This document shows positions 46,774 to 58,191 of a DNA stretch of 64,000 nt, piece after piece. Numbering within the stretch: position 1 is the first letter of the stretch; the number at the start of each line of letters is the position of its first letter. The translations under genes and the position numbers were made by a program. This stretch comes from Mytilinidion resinicola (lineage: Eukaryota > Ascomycota > Dothideomycetes > Mytilinidiales > Mytilinidiaceae), in assembly GCF_010093595.1 (NCBI RefSeq), contig NW_022985473.1, forward strand, positions 298,047 through 362,046, in the 5' to 3' direction. A model generated the notes under the pieces. That model saw nothing but the letters and a program-made list of their open reading frames with translations. It searched no databases and was not told the origin of the DNA.

Positions 46774-48479
46774 TTACACGAGAGATAGAAAGGCCCGCAG
46801 CACATTCAAGATGACTGGATACACGAACAGTACTGTCGCCACCGTGTTCAGGCTTGCCGGGCAATACAAATCTCCGGACATGTTCAAAAAGGACGCCCAA
46901 ACAAGCCAGCTCCCAATGTACAAAATTATCCCCAATCCAAAGAAGTTGATGTACCAGCCTTTGAAGTTCGAGATATGGACCTCGCGTTGGGGAACGGGTT
47001 CCTTCTTTTGTAACTTTCGAACCGGGTTCCGCAAGATACGCCACAAATCCTGCGCCGGGTATTTGAACGCTCGGAAAGGCGCGCATCGGAGGCACATACC
47101 CATGAGGAACGAAAACGCGATGATGACTCCAGGGATTATCATGATGATGCCGCCAGCATGGTATAGCTTGTATTCCGCAGGCTTAGCGGGGTTGGTCGTC
47201 TTGTTCGGGAAGAATGCCGCATAGACAGCGAATACCTATCCTTTGTCAGAGTCGCGAAGACAGAGGAGATCGTAGTACTTCTTACAAGAGCAGGAACCGA
47301 GAAGAGCAGATCGGCCACCATCTCATTGACCGCAGTCTCCATCCACGACGCGTTTATGAAGCCTAGGATCGCTATTACCGGCGCAACTCGCGGTCGGACC
47401 GTCCAGATCAAGACTTGCTGGAGCCAGTTCACCGTGTACCCCTGCTTCTCCAGTAGAACGCCGATGATGAATGGAATCGATACGTGGATCCCGATCGAAA
47501 CGAACATGCTCAGGAAGTTCAGCTTGATCTCGGTGTACTCGAACATCTGTTTCCGGCCGATGAGGTGCTTGATGACGGTCGTGTTAGCCAACGCTGCAGA
47601 GAGCAGCGCAATGACATTGGAGATGGCAAGGGTGGTTAAGATCTTCTTCGCCCGAGGACACTTCTCAGACCCGCTGTAGATGAGGAATTGGTAGGGGAGC
47701 CAGGTTGCCTTTTCGGCGTTGCTGACGACGCAGTCGGTTACGTTTGTGTTGTCAGTGCTGGTGCAGCGGACATATTGTTGGGCTCTGCGGTATAATTAGC
47801 TGTCTGCTAAGTCGCAAGTGCTAGAAGAGATGGGATCTTACGCTTGGTATTGACATATGAGCAGGTTAACGCTTTTCTGGGAACAGTCGCCGCTCGAGTC
47901 GGAACAGCACTTGCTTCGAGGGATCTCTTCGGCATCGAAAACGCATGCGGAGGAAAGAATCTGTTGCTAGATCAACATACGACCAAACGCTGACTGGATT
48001 TTGCGATCTTACCGGTTCTGGCTTGGGATATGAGCATGTCGCATTCGCCGTTATAATGGTGTTTCGGACTGGAGTCTTCGGGATAGGATCGGCGCTTGCA
48101 GCATTCGCGGTCGATGAGCACTCGAAGTACGAATCGAATCTAGAAAGAACGTTAATGTGTCCGTCTGGAGCTGCCATCGAGTCTCATTTTCTACTGACTG
48201 CGACCGAAAACACTGCGAATAACTCGTCGCCAGATTCGTCCGGACCGATCGACTAGTATCTGGTGCAACACATGTACCCAGGGCTTCCAGCTCCGTCCCA
48301 CAGTTACTGTCGATCAACTATATTGTATGTCAGCGTTTCTGGACCATTGAGTGCGCATGCTTTGCACTCACCTTCCAGAAATCATCTGGAACGAAATCTT
48401 GAGTCTGGGAATCTTGTCCCCAGCAATCCAAGACAAGGTTGGACAATATATAAAACACTGAGATCCAGGCGCACCGCAT
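46774..48479 (-). CDS. Seven-helix membrane protein with a secreted Cys-rich ectodomain
   Basis: Six exons: 48479-48372, 48317-48254, 48170-48013, 47960-47842, 47784-47286 and 47235-46774, giving 469 aa, phases consistent. A signal peptide (MRCAWISVFYILSNLVLDCW, with GQDSQ after cleavage) leads an ectodomain of about 170 residues with about ten Cys, including NCGTELEALGTCVAP, FECSS, ATCSYPKP, SACVF, SKCCSDSSGDCSQ, ICQYQA, RCTSTDNTNVTDC and KCPRAKK, and several Asn glycosylation sites. Seven hydrophobic helices follow: ILTTLAISNVIALLSAALAN, FLSMFVSIGIHVSIPFIIGV, VLIWTVRPRVAPVIAILGFI, MVADLLFSVPALVFAVYAAF, GGIIMIIPGVIIAFSFLMGM, WYINFFGLGIILYIGSWLVW, and VATVLFVYPVILNVLRAFLS. The layout is that of a receptor, but the Cys spacing is not CFEM and I recognise no GPCR or transporter family. 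The intron 2 donor (48253) is the weakest boundary. Confidence 0.75.
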
Positions 48480-49082
48480 TTCTACTGGAAAATACCTTTG
48501 ATCCGTGAGGACCAAATGTATTCGAAAATTAGGATGAAGCAACTGATGCAGAAGCAGCCTGTAGCGGAACCCTTTTCCTACCAAAACGCCATCTTTAAGC
48601 AAGGGTAAAACAGTGGACACTCAGCCGTCCCAGCTGGAGAAATCCGAATCTGGTGATCCATGCCAGACCAGCCTTTAACACTTGGCCGACGCTTGGCAGT
48701 GAACCTTATTGCTTAATTTCGATCGAGCTGAGTATGGTGGCGGATGTGGTACCCAATCAAGTGCGGGTGCAAGCGAGAACACCTCTCGCGAAAGCCTGGA
48801 CCATGGAATCAACCATGGAAGCTGCCGTATCGGCAAATCAGGAAGGGAAAGCAATATCATGTATGTGAGGTGTGGTGGTCCTAGACATAAGACGGGAGAG
48901 GACTGCACCGACTCTGAAACTGGTGGTGGACAATGAGAAGTGTAACGCATCTGCTGAAATACTTCAAAGGCGGTTCCGATCTATCAACATCGTTTCTATC
49001 CTCTACTCGTTCTCGCATCATCTTCGTTCGAAAAAGGAAAGACACTTAATTTCGGCAATCCAGCAATACTAAAATCGACAAC
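48480..49082. other. Divergent promoter, seven-helix and Q/P-rich protein genes
   Basis: 603 bases with no supported gene; frames are chance. Confidence 0.55.
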
Positions 49083-49797
49083 ATGGATCGAACTCAGCTG
49101 CAGTCACTTTCGACGAATGCTCCTCCTCAACAGCCAACCCAATATCAATACCAACCAGCACCAGTCCAGCAAGCCTCCCAGCAACAACCAGCACCAAAAC
49201 AAGATCCATACGCCCATATAAGAGACCTACCGCTATTCCCCATTTACGCCCCGAGTGACACTGAGGCGCTGAACAAAGCCTACAACCAAACCAACCGTCG
49301 CAAGCTACCGAGCTACGACATTCACGCGGTATGACCACCCACTAAAACGTGAGTATGGATTACCTAGCTTACACGTCTTAGCCCATTGCGAACACCTCCG
49401 CCGCTATATCACAGAACCTCCGCACCAAACCCCGCATAAATCTCATCCTCACCCGCTATTCTACTCCCGAAGACTGTCCCTTCCCCGGCATCATCGTCGA
49501 CGTAGTCGAAACCAGAGGGATCAGCAGCTGGCAGGGCAATGGCATCCGACTGAGGACGAGCAGGGAGTGCTGCATCCTGGTACGGGACAAGTGGAAGATC
49601 AGACTCAAGGGTGGGTCTATGTGGGCCAAGAACGCGAACTGGAAGCCGGTTGAGACGATCAGTGTGGAGGTGGAGAAGGAGATGGTGCCGCTGGGGATAG
49701 TGGGGCGGTGGCGGAGAGGCAGGAGATCTGGAGGAGATTTGAGAAGGAGTTCAAGACGCCGGGGATACCTGGGGTGGGCGGTGATGCTAAGAATTGA
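49083..49797 (+). CDS. Unrecognised Q/P-rich protein, apparently frameshifted
   Basis: Exons 49083-49328 and 49382 onward (intron 49329-49381). The N terminus is glutamine/proline-rich (MDRTQLQSLSTNAPPQQPTQ), then PYAHIRDLPLFPIYAPSDTE and NKAYNQTNRRKLPSYDIHA. Exon 2 gives RTKPRINLILTRYSTPEDCP, GISSWQGNGIRLRTSRECCI and KIRLKGGSMWAKNANWKPVE. After about base 49690 the frame turns arginine-rich with a late stop at 49825, whereas the next frame reads AVAERQEIWRRFEKEFKTPG followed by IPGVGGDAKN with a stop at 49797. Adding one G to GGGG at 49693-49696 joins them (EKEMVPLGDSGAVAERQEIW), giving about 220 aa. I do not recognise the family. Tryptophan- and lysine-rich middle with a helical C terminus; no membrane segment or signal peptide. 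Confidence 0.55.
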
Positions 49798-49915
49798 TCG
49801 ATTGACAACAGATTGGATAAGGTAAGTGTTGATTGTCTATTAAGAAATCTATCTCTCTCTTTCACGGCTAGCGCTGAGTCTCGAGCTTGGGTTTAACACC
49901 ATCTTACGACTGATT

Positions 49916-51547
49916 TCACCGTAATCTCTTTACCGCGTCCTGTATGGCGTTATCGAAGGATTTGAGCGCGTCGTACTTTTCATACTTGGCTGCAAGCTCC
50001 GATGCGCGAATCGCGTACTTCTTGTTCTCGAGAACTTCTTGTACAGCTTTTCCTATTTTCTCAGCTGCTGGGCTTCGTGTCAAGAAGGTGATAGCAACCC
50101 CCGCCCACGCTGCAATGCCGCCAGTCTCCGCCTTGTCTTGCCCTACTCCTGCTAGAACCATGGGTACACCAGTCCGAAGAGCCTGTTGGACTGTTCCATA
50201 CCCTCCGTTTGAGACGAGCACGTCGACCTGGAGGAGTAGTGTCAGAAGTTGGAGGTTACGGAAGTGAAGCGATGGAAGGCCACATGAGGAGTTAGAATGC
50301 ACCACTTACGTGTGGGAGCAACAAGTCGTATGGAATGAATTTCGCCATTCGTGCATTTGCTGGTACTCTTTCTTCCAAGCCGTCACCGTCGCTTGCTACT
50401 AGGGTCGCAATTACAAGAATATCGGCTCTGTCCTTCAAAGCCTCCAGCGTCGGCAAGATCAAATCCTCGGGATTGTTGTCGATGCTCCCTGCAGTCTTGA
50501 ACCAGGTTAACAATGAGGTTCAATCTTATTGCGTCAATCAGGTAGGTGTATTCAACTTACAACAGCAATCACTTTCTTCCCATTCTCCTTCGCCTGCAGC
50601 ACATCATCCCACCACGACGGCAACTTCGGATTCGCCATCCCAACTACAGGCAGTGCACCAACCCACTCAACACCCGCTCTGATATCGCTTCGCGGATACT
50701 CAAACTCCGGAATACTAAGCTGAAGCAACTGATCCGGAATCTTGTTCATCGCCTCAAAGATAGAATACGGCACCTCGCCCTTCACCCCCAACCCCCTCAT
50801 CTCCTTCTCAAACGCCTCATACACCCCCTTAAAGAACGGCTCCTCCGCCTGCTCCTCATACACCTTCTGATGAATCTTCACCGCATCACGTGACGTATCC
50901 GGCTGCCTCCCCGACCTGAACGGGAACGTATCATTACTCCTCAAGCTGAGCGGCGCCAGCCCAATCCCAATGGAAGCACCTGGCTTGATTCCCTTGGCTC
51001 CCAGCGCGACCGGCGAGAGCCCCAAGAAACTTCCATCATACACGAAGATCAGCGGCTTCCTTCTCCCATGCCTCTTCCTGAACTCGCCAAACACGCGCTG
51101 CACCGTGCGATGATGATCCGGGATCGCGCGGATGAACACGTTCTTGATAGCGAACGCTTCGGCGTCTAAGCCCGCCGGCATCGCGAAGAACGTCGCCATG
51201 TCCTCTTCGCTCATCATGCGCTCCGAGCCGCCCAACGGCACGAAGTCGATGCCGAGGGCGGTGATGGGCTCGCGGAACTCGGCGCCCGTGATGAAGGTGA
51301 CCGGGTAGCCGCGCTTCTTGAGGTCGGCGGCGATGACGGAGACTTTCTCGAGGTGGCCCCAGGCGGGCATGCCGGCCATGATGATGGGAGTTTGGGAGCG
51401 GTGGGGGGTGGTAGCGCCGGTGGGGAAGATAAAGGAGAGTAAGGCATGAGTCTTGGGGGGGAGGGAGTCTGGACTGTAGTTTTGGAGGGCGAGGAAGACG
51501 ACGGGGAGGACGGCGAGGAGGAGGAGGGAGCGGGGGATGCGGTCCAT
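49916..51547 (-). CDS. UGT/MGT-like GT1 glycosyltransferase, membrane-anchored
   Basis: Exons 51547-50561, 50495-50310 and 50227-49916 give 494 aa. An N-terminal anchor (LLLLAVLPVVFLALQNY) is followed by PIIMAGMPAWGHLEKVSVIA, the acceptor-binding start of GT1, with PVTFITGAEFREPITALGID. Later: AVTAGSIDNNPEDLILPTLE after the first splice, then DILVIATLVASDGDG, and the nucleotide-sugar signature VDVLVSNGGYGTVQQALRTG with VPMVLAGVGQDKAETGG. The signature has Asn in place of the usual His at the start (SNGGYGT rather than HGG), which is usual for this fungal branch. The donor is probably UDP-glucose or similar and acceptors unknown; relatives glycosylate sterols, lipids or secondary metabolites. 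The start was chosen at MDRIPRSLL because the longer frame begins with GTG. Confidence 0.85.
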
Positions 51548-52246
51548 GGTGGGCTGATGAGAATGTGAGGGAGCTGTGGGACAAGAGATAGGAAAGACAG
51601 ACACTGATGAAAAGGAGGAAGGGGGAATAATTATTTACTCGCGATGCAGTCGTCGATTCATTTGTATATACGCGTGTTCTATGACGAGGAGTTGAAGGAT
51701 TTAAGTGCTTACTTCTAGGCGACCTTAGTTCCCGGGCCCGGTAGATATACTAGATCTACCTAGGTTAGCTTTACCCCATTATACTGTAAGAGCTTACTTT
51801 CATCCCTTCGTACATACAAGGGTATGTCAGGTTGTTGTCTGAGGGGAGAAGTGCTTAAAGTGTCAGGCGCTGCACGACGCACAGGTACTGTTTGCCCAAT
51901 GAACATATCGTTCGGAGCTAATCGAATCGTGTTTTGTGTTGCAAACAGCTTTAGGGCTGTGCACAGACCGAAAACCTAAAGACTACATGAAAGCTTGAAT
52001 CTCAGGTGAATAAGGATTTAGTGGATCGCCGCGGTGATCCGAAGCGGTGCAATACGTATAGCGGCAGATTGCGTATGTAGAGAAGAAATATTCATTGCCA
52101 ATCTGCGATCCTGTCAAAGTTCCATGCTATACAATGACGCCCATTTCGGGCTCAAAAGGCGAAATCATCATAAGTAGCAAGGTATATCATTGGAATTCAC
52201 GAGATGCAAGCAACACTACTATTCGGGACATGACATCGTCTTCTGC
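51548..52246. other. Intergenic
   Basis: Promoter of the glycosyltransferase gene and 3' flank of the monooxygenase gene; AT-rich in the middle. Nothing else seen. Confidence 0.55.
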
Positions 52247-54192
52247 TCAGACTGTGGCTTCGGAGTTCAGTCTTTTAGCTTCTTTCCATTCCTCCACAAG
52301 CTAAGTTCAAGGTTAGCAAATGGTATTCCAAGGGACCTGTGGAGTTGCTTACGCCAGTGTAATCTTGTGGTGAGTACCCTTTAAAGCACTCGCTCCACCA
52401 GGTAGGTTTTCGGTGTATTTTTAGTCCGAGATCGGTGATCAGTAAGTCAAGATATGGCAACGAATCGAACCAGAGCTCTGGAAACCTGTCCCCAAACCCG
52501 CGGGAATAGCGCCATTTGGAAAATTGGGAGTGTAACACAGTCTCATAAGACACTCGGCTGATAGTTGCGGCGTCGAGGTTTGCGAGGCTGGGGATTTGTT
52601 GGGTCAAGAACGCGGTGATCCAGAGGGCTTGTGTCTGAGAGATTAGGGCTGTTGAAGGGCTCCGAACAACCCCAGCAAAGGCAAGCGTTCTACTCTGGAT
52701 ATAGGCAGGTGGGACCATAAATCGATATAGCCTCCAAGGCTGGCTGGTACCGATATCCGAGCCGTCCATCGACTTCAGATTCGTGCGTGGCGGAGGCTGT
52801 GACGCGAGCTTTGGGAATCTTTCCAGAATCTCTCTATCTGCGATCTCTGCCATGCGATTCATTTCCGATGGCTTGGTAGAGATATGGCACGGAAGACCTA
52901 GCTCTTTCGCTCCGATAAAGTTGAAAGGAGGCGTGTCTTTCCAGCCCGTACCGCATATCATTACATCAGCTGCAAGAGTGTTCCCATCCGATAGGTGGAC
53001 AGTGCGCTTCGTCAAGTGCGTGACGTCCGCGATGTGAACCCTGATCTTACCACTGCGGACTAGCTGAAAGAAGTCGATTTCTCCATAATTAAGAAGGTTT
53101 AGGCCTTGTGGAAACATATCGTTCCAGGGCCGGAGCTTCGACGTTTCAGGGTGCTTGTGGTACCCGTTTTCCGCCAGAACGGCCCGCTGCATGATCCTGC
53201 AGGGCGAATTAGTAGTTGACATGGGATATAAGCTTTTCATACTTACCCAAAGAATCCGTCAACGATCTTTCGGCCAAGCCACGTCCGATGCAAAAATCTT
53301 CGGATGCGTCCGAACCCATCGACGTCCTCCCAGATGCACGGACTAAACCATGTAATCAAGCGAGTTTTGAGGAAGAGTTCTGGTAGGAACGTGCTCATCA
53401 CTCTATTTCTGGTCATCCAACACGGACCGTGGCCTGACTTTCGAATTACCCAATCAACTTGAACTCCGGAGGCAGCGTATTCTTGAGCGATATCCCACGA
53501 AGACTGTAATTATCGTCAGCTTGTAAATTGGATGCATTATGCGTACGGTAGCTTACTTTATTGCCGCCGAGCACGACGATTTTCCTGAATGAGCGCTCGT
53601 TCATATATGCTTTTGCGAAGTCGCTAGTGTGATATATAGGTGCATTAAACTCATTGCCGCCTTGATACTTGGGCATAAATGGGTCAGAAGTGAGTCCAGT
53701 AGATACGACTAGCTGCTTTGCCTCAATTGTTACGGATCTCTGGGTTTGATCAGCTTTGAGCATGACATTCAGTATCCATCCGTCTGCATCTTTGTCTTCT
53801 GCACTCTGTACGGAACATCCAAGGCGCACGAGCGGTAGTAGTTCGTGCTTCTCCGCCCAGCTGTAGAGGTAGTTATGAACGAGCTGTCCGGGTATGTGAG
53901 CGTCGTTTCCGAATCCCTCTTTGTTCATCGGAAAGTCGCTGAATTCGAAAGAGCCAAAGTGATTGTTGGTCTTTAGACCTGGATACAATGCCTCTCTTGA
54001 CCAGGTCCCTCCAATAGTAGAGCGATTGTCGAGGATGAGGATGGTAGCGTTGGGGTTAACATCTTTGTAAGTCTTTGCTACCGATAGGCCGTTGACGCCT
54101 GCTCAAGTCAGCCGACATCAAAGGCCATCGTTCACAATGATTAGAATACCAGCACCAATGATAGCAAGGTCTACAAGCTCGGAATGCTTCAT
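52247..54192 (-). CDS. FAD/NADP-dependent monooxygenase (FMO/BVMO-like)
   Basis: Exons 54192-54150, 54098-53557, 53503-53247, 53196-52353 and 52300-52247 give 579 aa, phases consistent. The FAD Rossmann motif is split by intron 1 and restored as DLAIIGAGVNGLSVAKTYKD; NATILILDNRSTIGGTWSRE and LYPGLKTNNHFGSFEFSDFP follow, the latter typical of fungal FMO-like enzymes. IYHTSDFAKAYM is in the position of the FMO F-x-G-x(3)-H signature and KIVVLGGNKSSWDIAQEYAA is the NADP-binding motif, restored by intron 2. ADVMICGTGWKDTPPFNFIG is the second-domain ATG/GTGW-type motif. The short last exon gives LVEEWKEAKRLNSEATV. A cytosolic or ER-associated oxygenase, substrate unknown; often found in secondary metabolism but no cluster partners are seen here. 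Confidence 0.88.
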
Positions 54193-56492
54193 CTTGCAAC
54201 TTGCGTTTCGAACTGCCAGCGGACACGTGCATTTACCTCAGGAATGGGAAAAAAAAAAGTCGTGGATTAGGTGGAATATGAATCAAGAGGGAACGGGGTA
54301 AAGATCTGCGATGAAATAGGGAAAACAAGTCGAGGATATCGATGGCGAGAAGGCTGTGGGGTACGTGGACGATTGCACCAAGACTCGAACAGGGATCTGA
54401 TAGGCGCTGCACGCCTGCATGTATTCCTATCTCACTCTCACTTGGTCTCGATGCTAGTGGCCCAGGTTCTAAGCCTTCGGGCGCCTTCCAGTGAGGTTCG
54501 AATAAGCTGCGTCGGGCCTCCATCTACTGCAGCATGCATCGGCATGGACCGGCTGTGATTGCTTTTTAGCATGAGGGCCAATAGACTTGACTTCGACGGA
54601 GAGGTCATGTTCCAACAGAGAGAGCTAAGAGTAATTATTCAATCAGTAGACGATGTGCAGCAAACGGCGATGAGTCTGTCTGTCACGGCTGGTGCGTGCA
54701 TCTGAGAGATATGTTTCTGTCGCTACTTTCTGAATCGGGAGGTGCACCATTCCTGGTGGTTTAGGGGACACGATGGTGGTGTCTGGCGGCTGAAAGTGTG
54801 TTGACTTGCTGCGACTCCAGATGGCTCGACGCGTTGTGGTTGGAAAGACTCAGGCGACGAGGTTTTGTGTAATTTGTGTAATTCGGTCTTCAGTATTATA
54901 TCTCCATCCGACAACCACTAGTCTAGTTACGATGCACACAGCACAAGATCTCATATATTTCGAGGATCTATCTGCGACACAGATCATAAACTATAGTGAC
55001 TGCCGATTTCACCGTTGCAGGCTGCTGCGCTCACGTCATATCACTTCGCGGCGTCAGCAGCGTTGTCACGTCCTGCGTCTCACCACACTAAAGTGTGGGG
55101 CTACAGAGGTAGGCTGACTGCTCACTACAACCCTAACCTTGGGTTGAAGGGCGGTCACAGTGTCCAGCTATATTACTACTCCACTAGCTATCTGGAGCAC
55201 TACAATGAATCTCAAATTCAACGTCGTGGATGAGGATTGAAAGGTGCAGGAGCTCGTTATGTAATGATCAGCATTACCTACTCAGATACACGTCGACGGA
55301 TTCGTCTAGCCTGTTTCGGATAGCTTACTTAGTTAATGCCCATCCCCTTCCAGCTTCACGTTTCCTTTTCATCAACTTCTCATCCCTTACGTTGCAGCCT
55401 CTCCAGCCCCAAGCGCCGGAGCATTGTTGCCCTGAGCGTACCGGCATTACCTCTACGCCCTGCACACACTTTTAGATCATGTCCTTCACATCTCATACCG
55501 CTCACGAGCGTTCACGACGATGCGCAGAACCATTTATAATGTCCGGTTCCGAGGTGATTCACATATCAGCATATCGAAAATCGATAATTCTGTGTACCAG
55601 ACACATCGTAGCCGCCCACTCTGTGTCTCCCGAACGCTGAAAGCTACCAGTATCACTCATACCATTCCAACTGCGACACAAGCATCTCATCGGCGAAGCC
55701 CACGGTTTGATTCCGACTTCATATAGCCTGTCCGTCAACTCGCCGTCGAAATTTAGTGCTCCTGTAAGAGTTACGGAAATAAACAGCATGTTGGCACCGG
55801 TCTCGTCCCCATGGATAGACGTATCGCTTGACGATCGAGTCACCTCGAATAACCTCAAGGAGTTGCAAGGGTTTCCGTCACGGGGCTCTCTCAGGATGAG
55901 TGCTTTCACCTGGCGCCACCGACGGCAATGATCCGGAGACGAGCTTTGGGGTTGCCGGGCTGGGCTGATCTGATGATCCATTTACATTTCGGGAGCGCGT
56001 CTGTGTAACACTCGCTGGCTACTAGAGCAATTTCTGTAAACTGACCGGAAGTTAGATTTGTCGCAGCTTGACCGTTATGCCGCGCCATTGTGTCTTTACT
56101 GTTTTGTTGACCCCCCCCTGGATACGATCTGCCACTTGAGGCAATGTCGTGGGTCTGGGAGGACTTTCCCAGAAAGTTTCGAATGCGATGGAGTACTTGC
56201 CTGCACGAAACCACATTTCAAGCAACAACTACTATATGAAAACGCCTCAAGGGACGAACGGAGGGAAGGGGAACGACGTCCGGACAATGGCTAGAGCGAT
56301 CAACCCTTCCAATAAATCTCAGTATTCCTCGCCCAACGCTCGAAATCAACATACCTTCTCAACAACAACCTACTACCAACAGCCTATTGACCTCCAGCCG
56401 TCTATCATTACTGCATTTCCTTCCTCTTCAAGCTTTCAGGCTCACGATAATCACCTCTTCAACTTCCCTCCGTCATTATTTCCTACAACAAA
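54193..56492. other. Gene-poor region of 2.3 kb
   Basis: Frames at 55559-56214 on the minus strand give FISVTLTGALNFDGELTDRL and similar, but have no start, domain or consistent splice pattern, so I do not call a gene. The end of the interval is the promoter of the M6 protease gene. Confidence 0.5.
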
Positions 56493-58191
56493 ATGACACC
56501 GACATCATCTCACTTACACGATGACAACACTCCTTGCTTCTGCGCTCCGCATCCCGCTCTTGTCGCTCGAGTTCTGGCCGAGCCCCGTCAATCTCAATAT
56601 GCCTTGACTATTCCCGCCAGCCTCATCGATGGACTGAACGATGGCATGGTTTTTCCTCCAGGGGACCCCCGCTCAGCCATATCCAATAGCTTGCCCGTGA
56701 ACCAGGCGTTAGATCGAGCTCCGTTACGTGGCAAAGTCAAGTTCGTCTTCCCAGCTTCTCTCATAGATGCTTGTTAATCCATCGAAACAGTTGCGTGGTT
56801 GTGCTAGTCGAATTCGAAGATCAACGAATGGGGGAGGGTGCTGCGGATCGTTTCCGTGACCTGTTCTTCTCGACCCATAAAATCTGGAACGGGAGCGTTC
56901 ACGAATACTTTTCGAACGTTAGCTCCGGGAAGATCTCTATCACCGGAGGTGTCATCGGTCCCTATCTTATGCCCAATGGGATGCACCATTACGCCAATGG
57001 CGAATGCGGTGCAAGTTCAAGCACGCCGAATGTGCAGAGCCTTGCGGCTGACGCCCTGTCTGCCTGCAGAAACGACGTCGACTTTGACCTCTACGATAAC
57101 GATGGCAATGGACAAGTTGATGCCTTCGTGGTGGTGCATGCTGGACGAGGTGCAGAGACCACCGGGAACCGAAACGATATCTGGTCCGTTAAATGGGTTC
57201 TTCCGAAATCTACTCTTGTCAACAACGTGAACGTCTACGCTTTCCTCACGGTCCCGGAAGATGCTCAGATGGGAGTCTGTAGCCATGAGCTTGGCCATGC
57301 GCTATTTGGTTGGCCTGATCTTTACGACATCGATGGCTCGTCCGAAGGTGTCGGTGACTGGTGCTTGATGGGTAGTGGGTCATGGGGTGGTAGCCCTGTC
57401 GGCTCGAAGCCGTGCCATCCTTCTGCTTGGTGCAAGGTGAATCAAGGATGGGTTGAACTAGACGCGATAGAGTTCAACGGCCGAATCAAACTGGAAGATG
57501 TGAAAACAGGGAACAAGGTTCTTCGATTATGGAGTCATGGAAACACAGCCAGCAAGGAGTACTTCCTAGTTGAGAACCGACAGCAAGCTGGCTTTGATAC
57601 ATCTTTGCCTGGAGGCGGTCTTCTAAGTATTTCTTCCTCTTCTATTTGAAGCAAAGAGATCTAACACAGATCTAACACACTCTGCTAGTCTGGCACATCG
57701 ATGACGAGAAGACCAACAATTCCGACCCCGCACACTACAAAGTTGCCTTGATGCAGGCTGACGGGCTCTACCAGTTGGAGAAAGGAATGGGGAATACAAA
57801 CAGTGCGCCACTACCCACGACCCTCGGCAAGAAGAAGCGCACTTCAACGCAGAAGCAACTCGATCAAGCGTCACAGTTCAATCCAGGGAACCGAGGAGAT
57901 TCGGGAGATCCCTGGAAAGGGGGCAGTGGGAAATTGTCCCGCAACGTGTCGTTTCATAGGCGAAGCGTTCCAAGTAGCGATTCCTACACCGGCCAGAGGT
58001 CGTTTGTCGAGGTCAACCATATCCATGCTGCAGCTGCGACGATGAAGATTTATGTCGCCGTACGAAATACACCACGATATGCAGACAGTGCCGGGGAAGG
58101 GAGTTACGGAGGGAGTTTTGGGGTCATTAATTCAGGAAACCCCGGAGCATTCGCTAGCTCCGCATCATGCGGCACCTCAGCATGCGCGTAG
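56493..58191 (+). CDS. M6-family metalloprotease
   Basis: Exons 56493-56740, 56791-57626 and 57689-58191 give 528 aa. The zinc motif H-E-x-x-H is intact near residues 248-252 in GVCSHELGHALFGWPDLYDI, the extended M6 form with Gly and Asp following. VVVLVEFEDQRMGEGAADRF, GSVHEYFSNVSSGKISITGG, DFDLYDNDGNGQVDAFVVVH and GVGDWCLMGSGSWGGSPVGS belong to the M6 catalytic domain, as in Bacillus immune inhibitor A; after the second splice comes LLIWHIDDEKTNNSDPAHYK. The last 100 residues are polar with a Ser/Gly-rich end. No signal peptide is visible (MTPTSSHLHDDNTPCFCAPH), which is odd for a family normally secreted. Mostly a bacterial family; presence here with three exons suggests old transfer or a fungal branch. 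Confidence 0.88.

Noticed and set aside
54360..54430. tRNA-like TTCGAGT loop on the minus strand
   Set aside because: The minus strand reads CCCTGTTCGAGTCTTGG, but the flanking five bases on each side do not pair and no acceptor stem or A-box could be found.
55559..56214. Possible minus-strand gene
   Set aside because: Two frames could be joined only by invented splice sites, and no start, domain or conserved motif was recognised.
52247..58191. Secondary-metabolite cluster including the monooxygenase, glycosyltransferase and protease
   Set aside because: No backbone enzyme (PKS, NRPS, terpene cyclase) or cluster regulator is present and gene spacing is loose, so neighbours are more likely unrelated.
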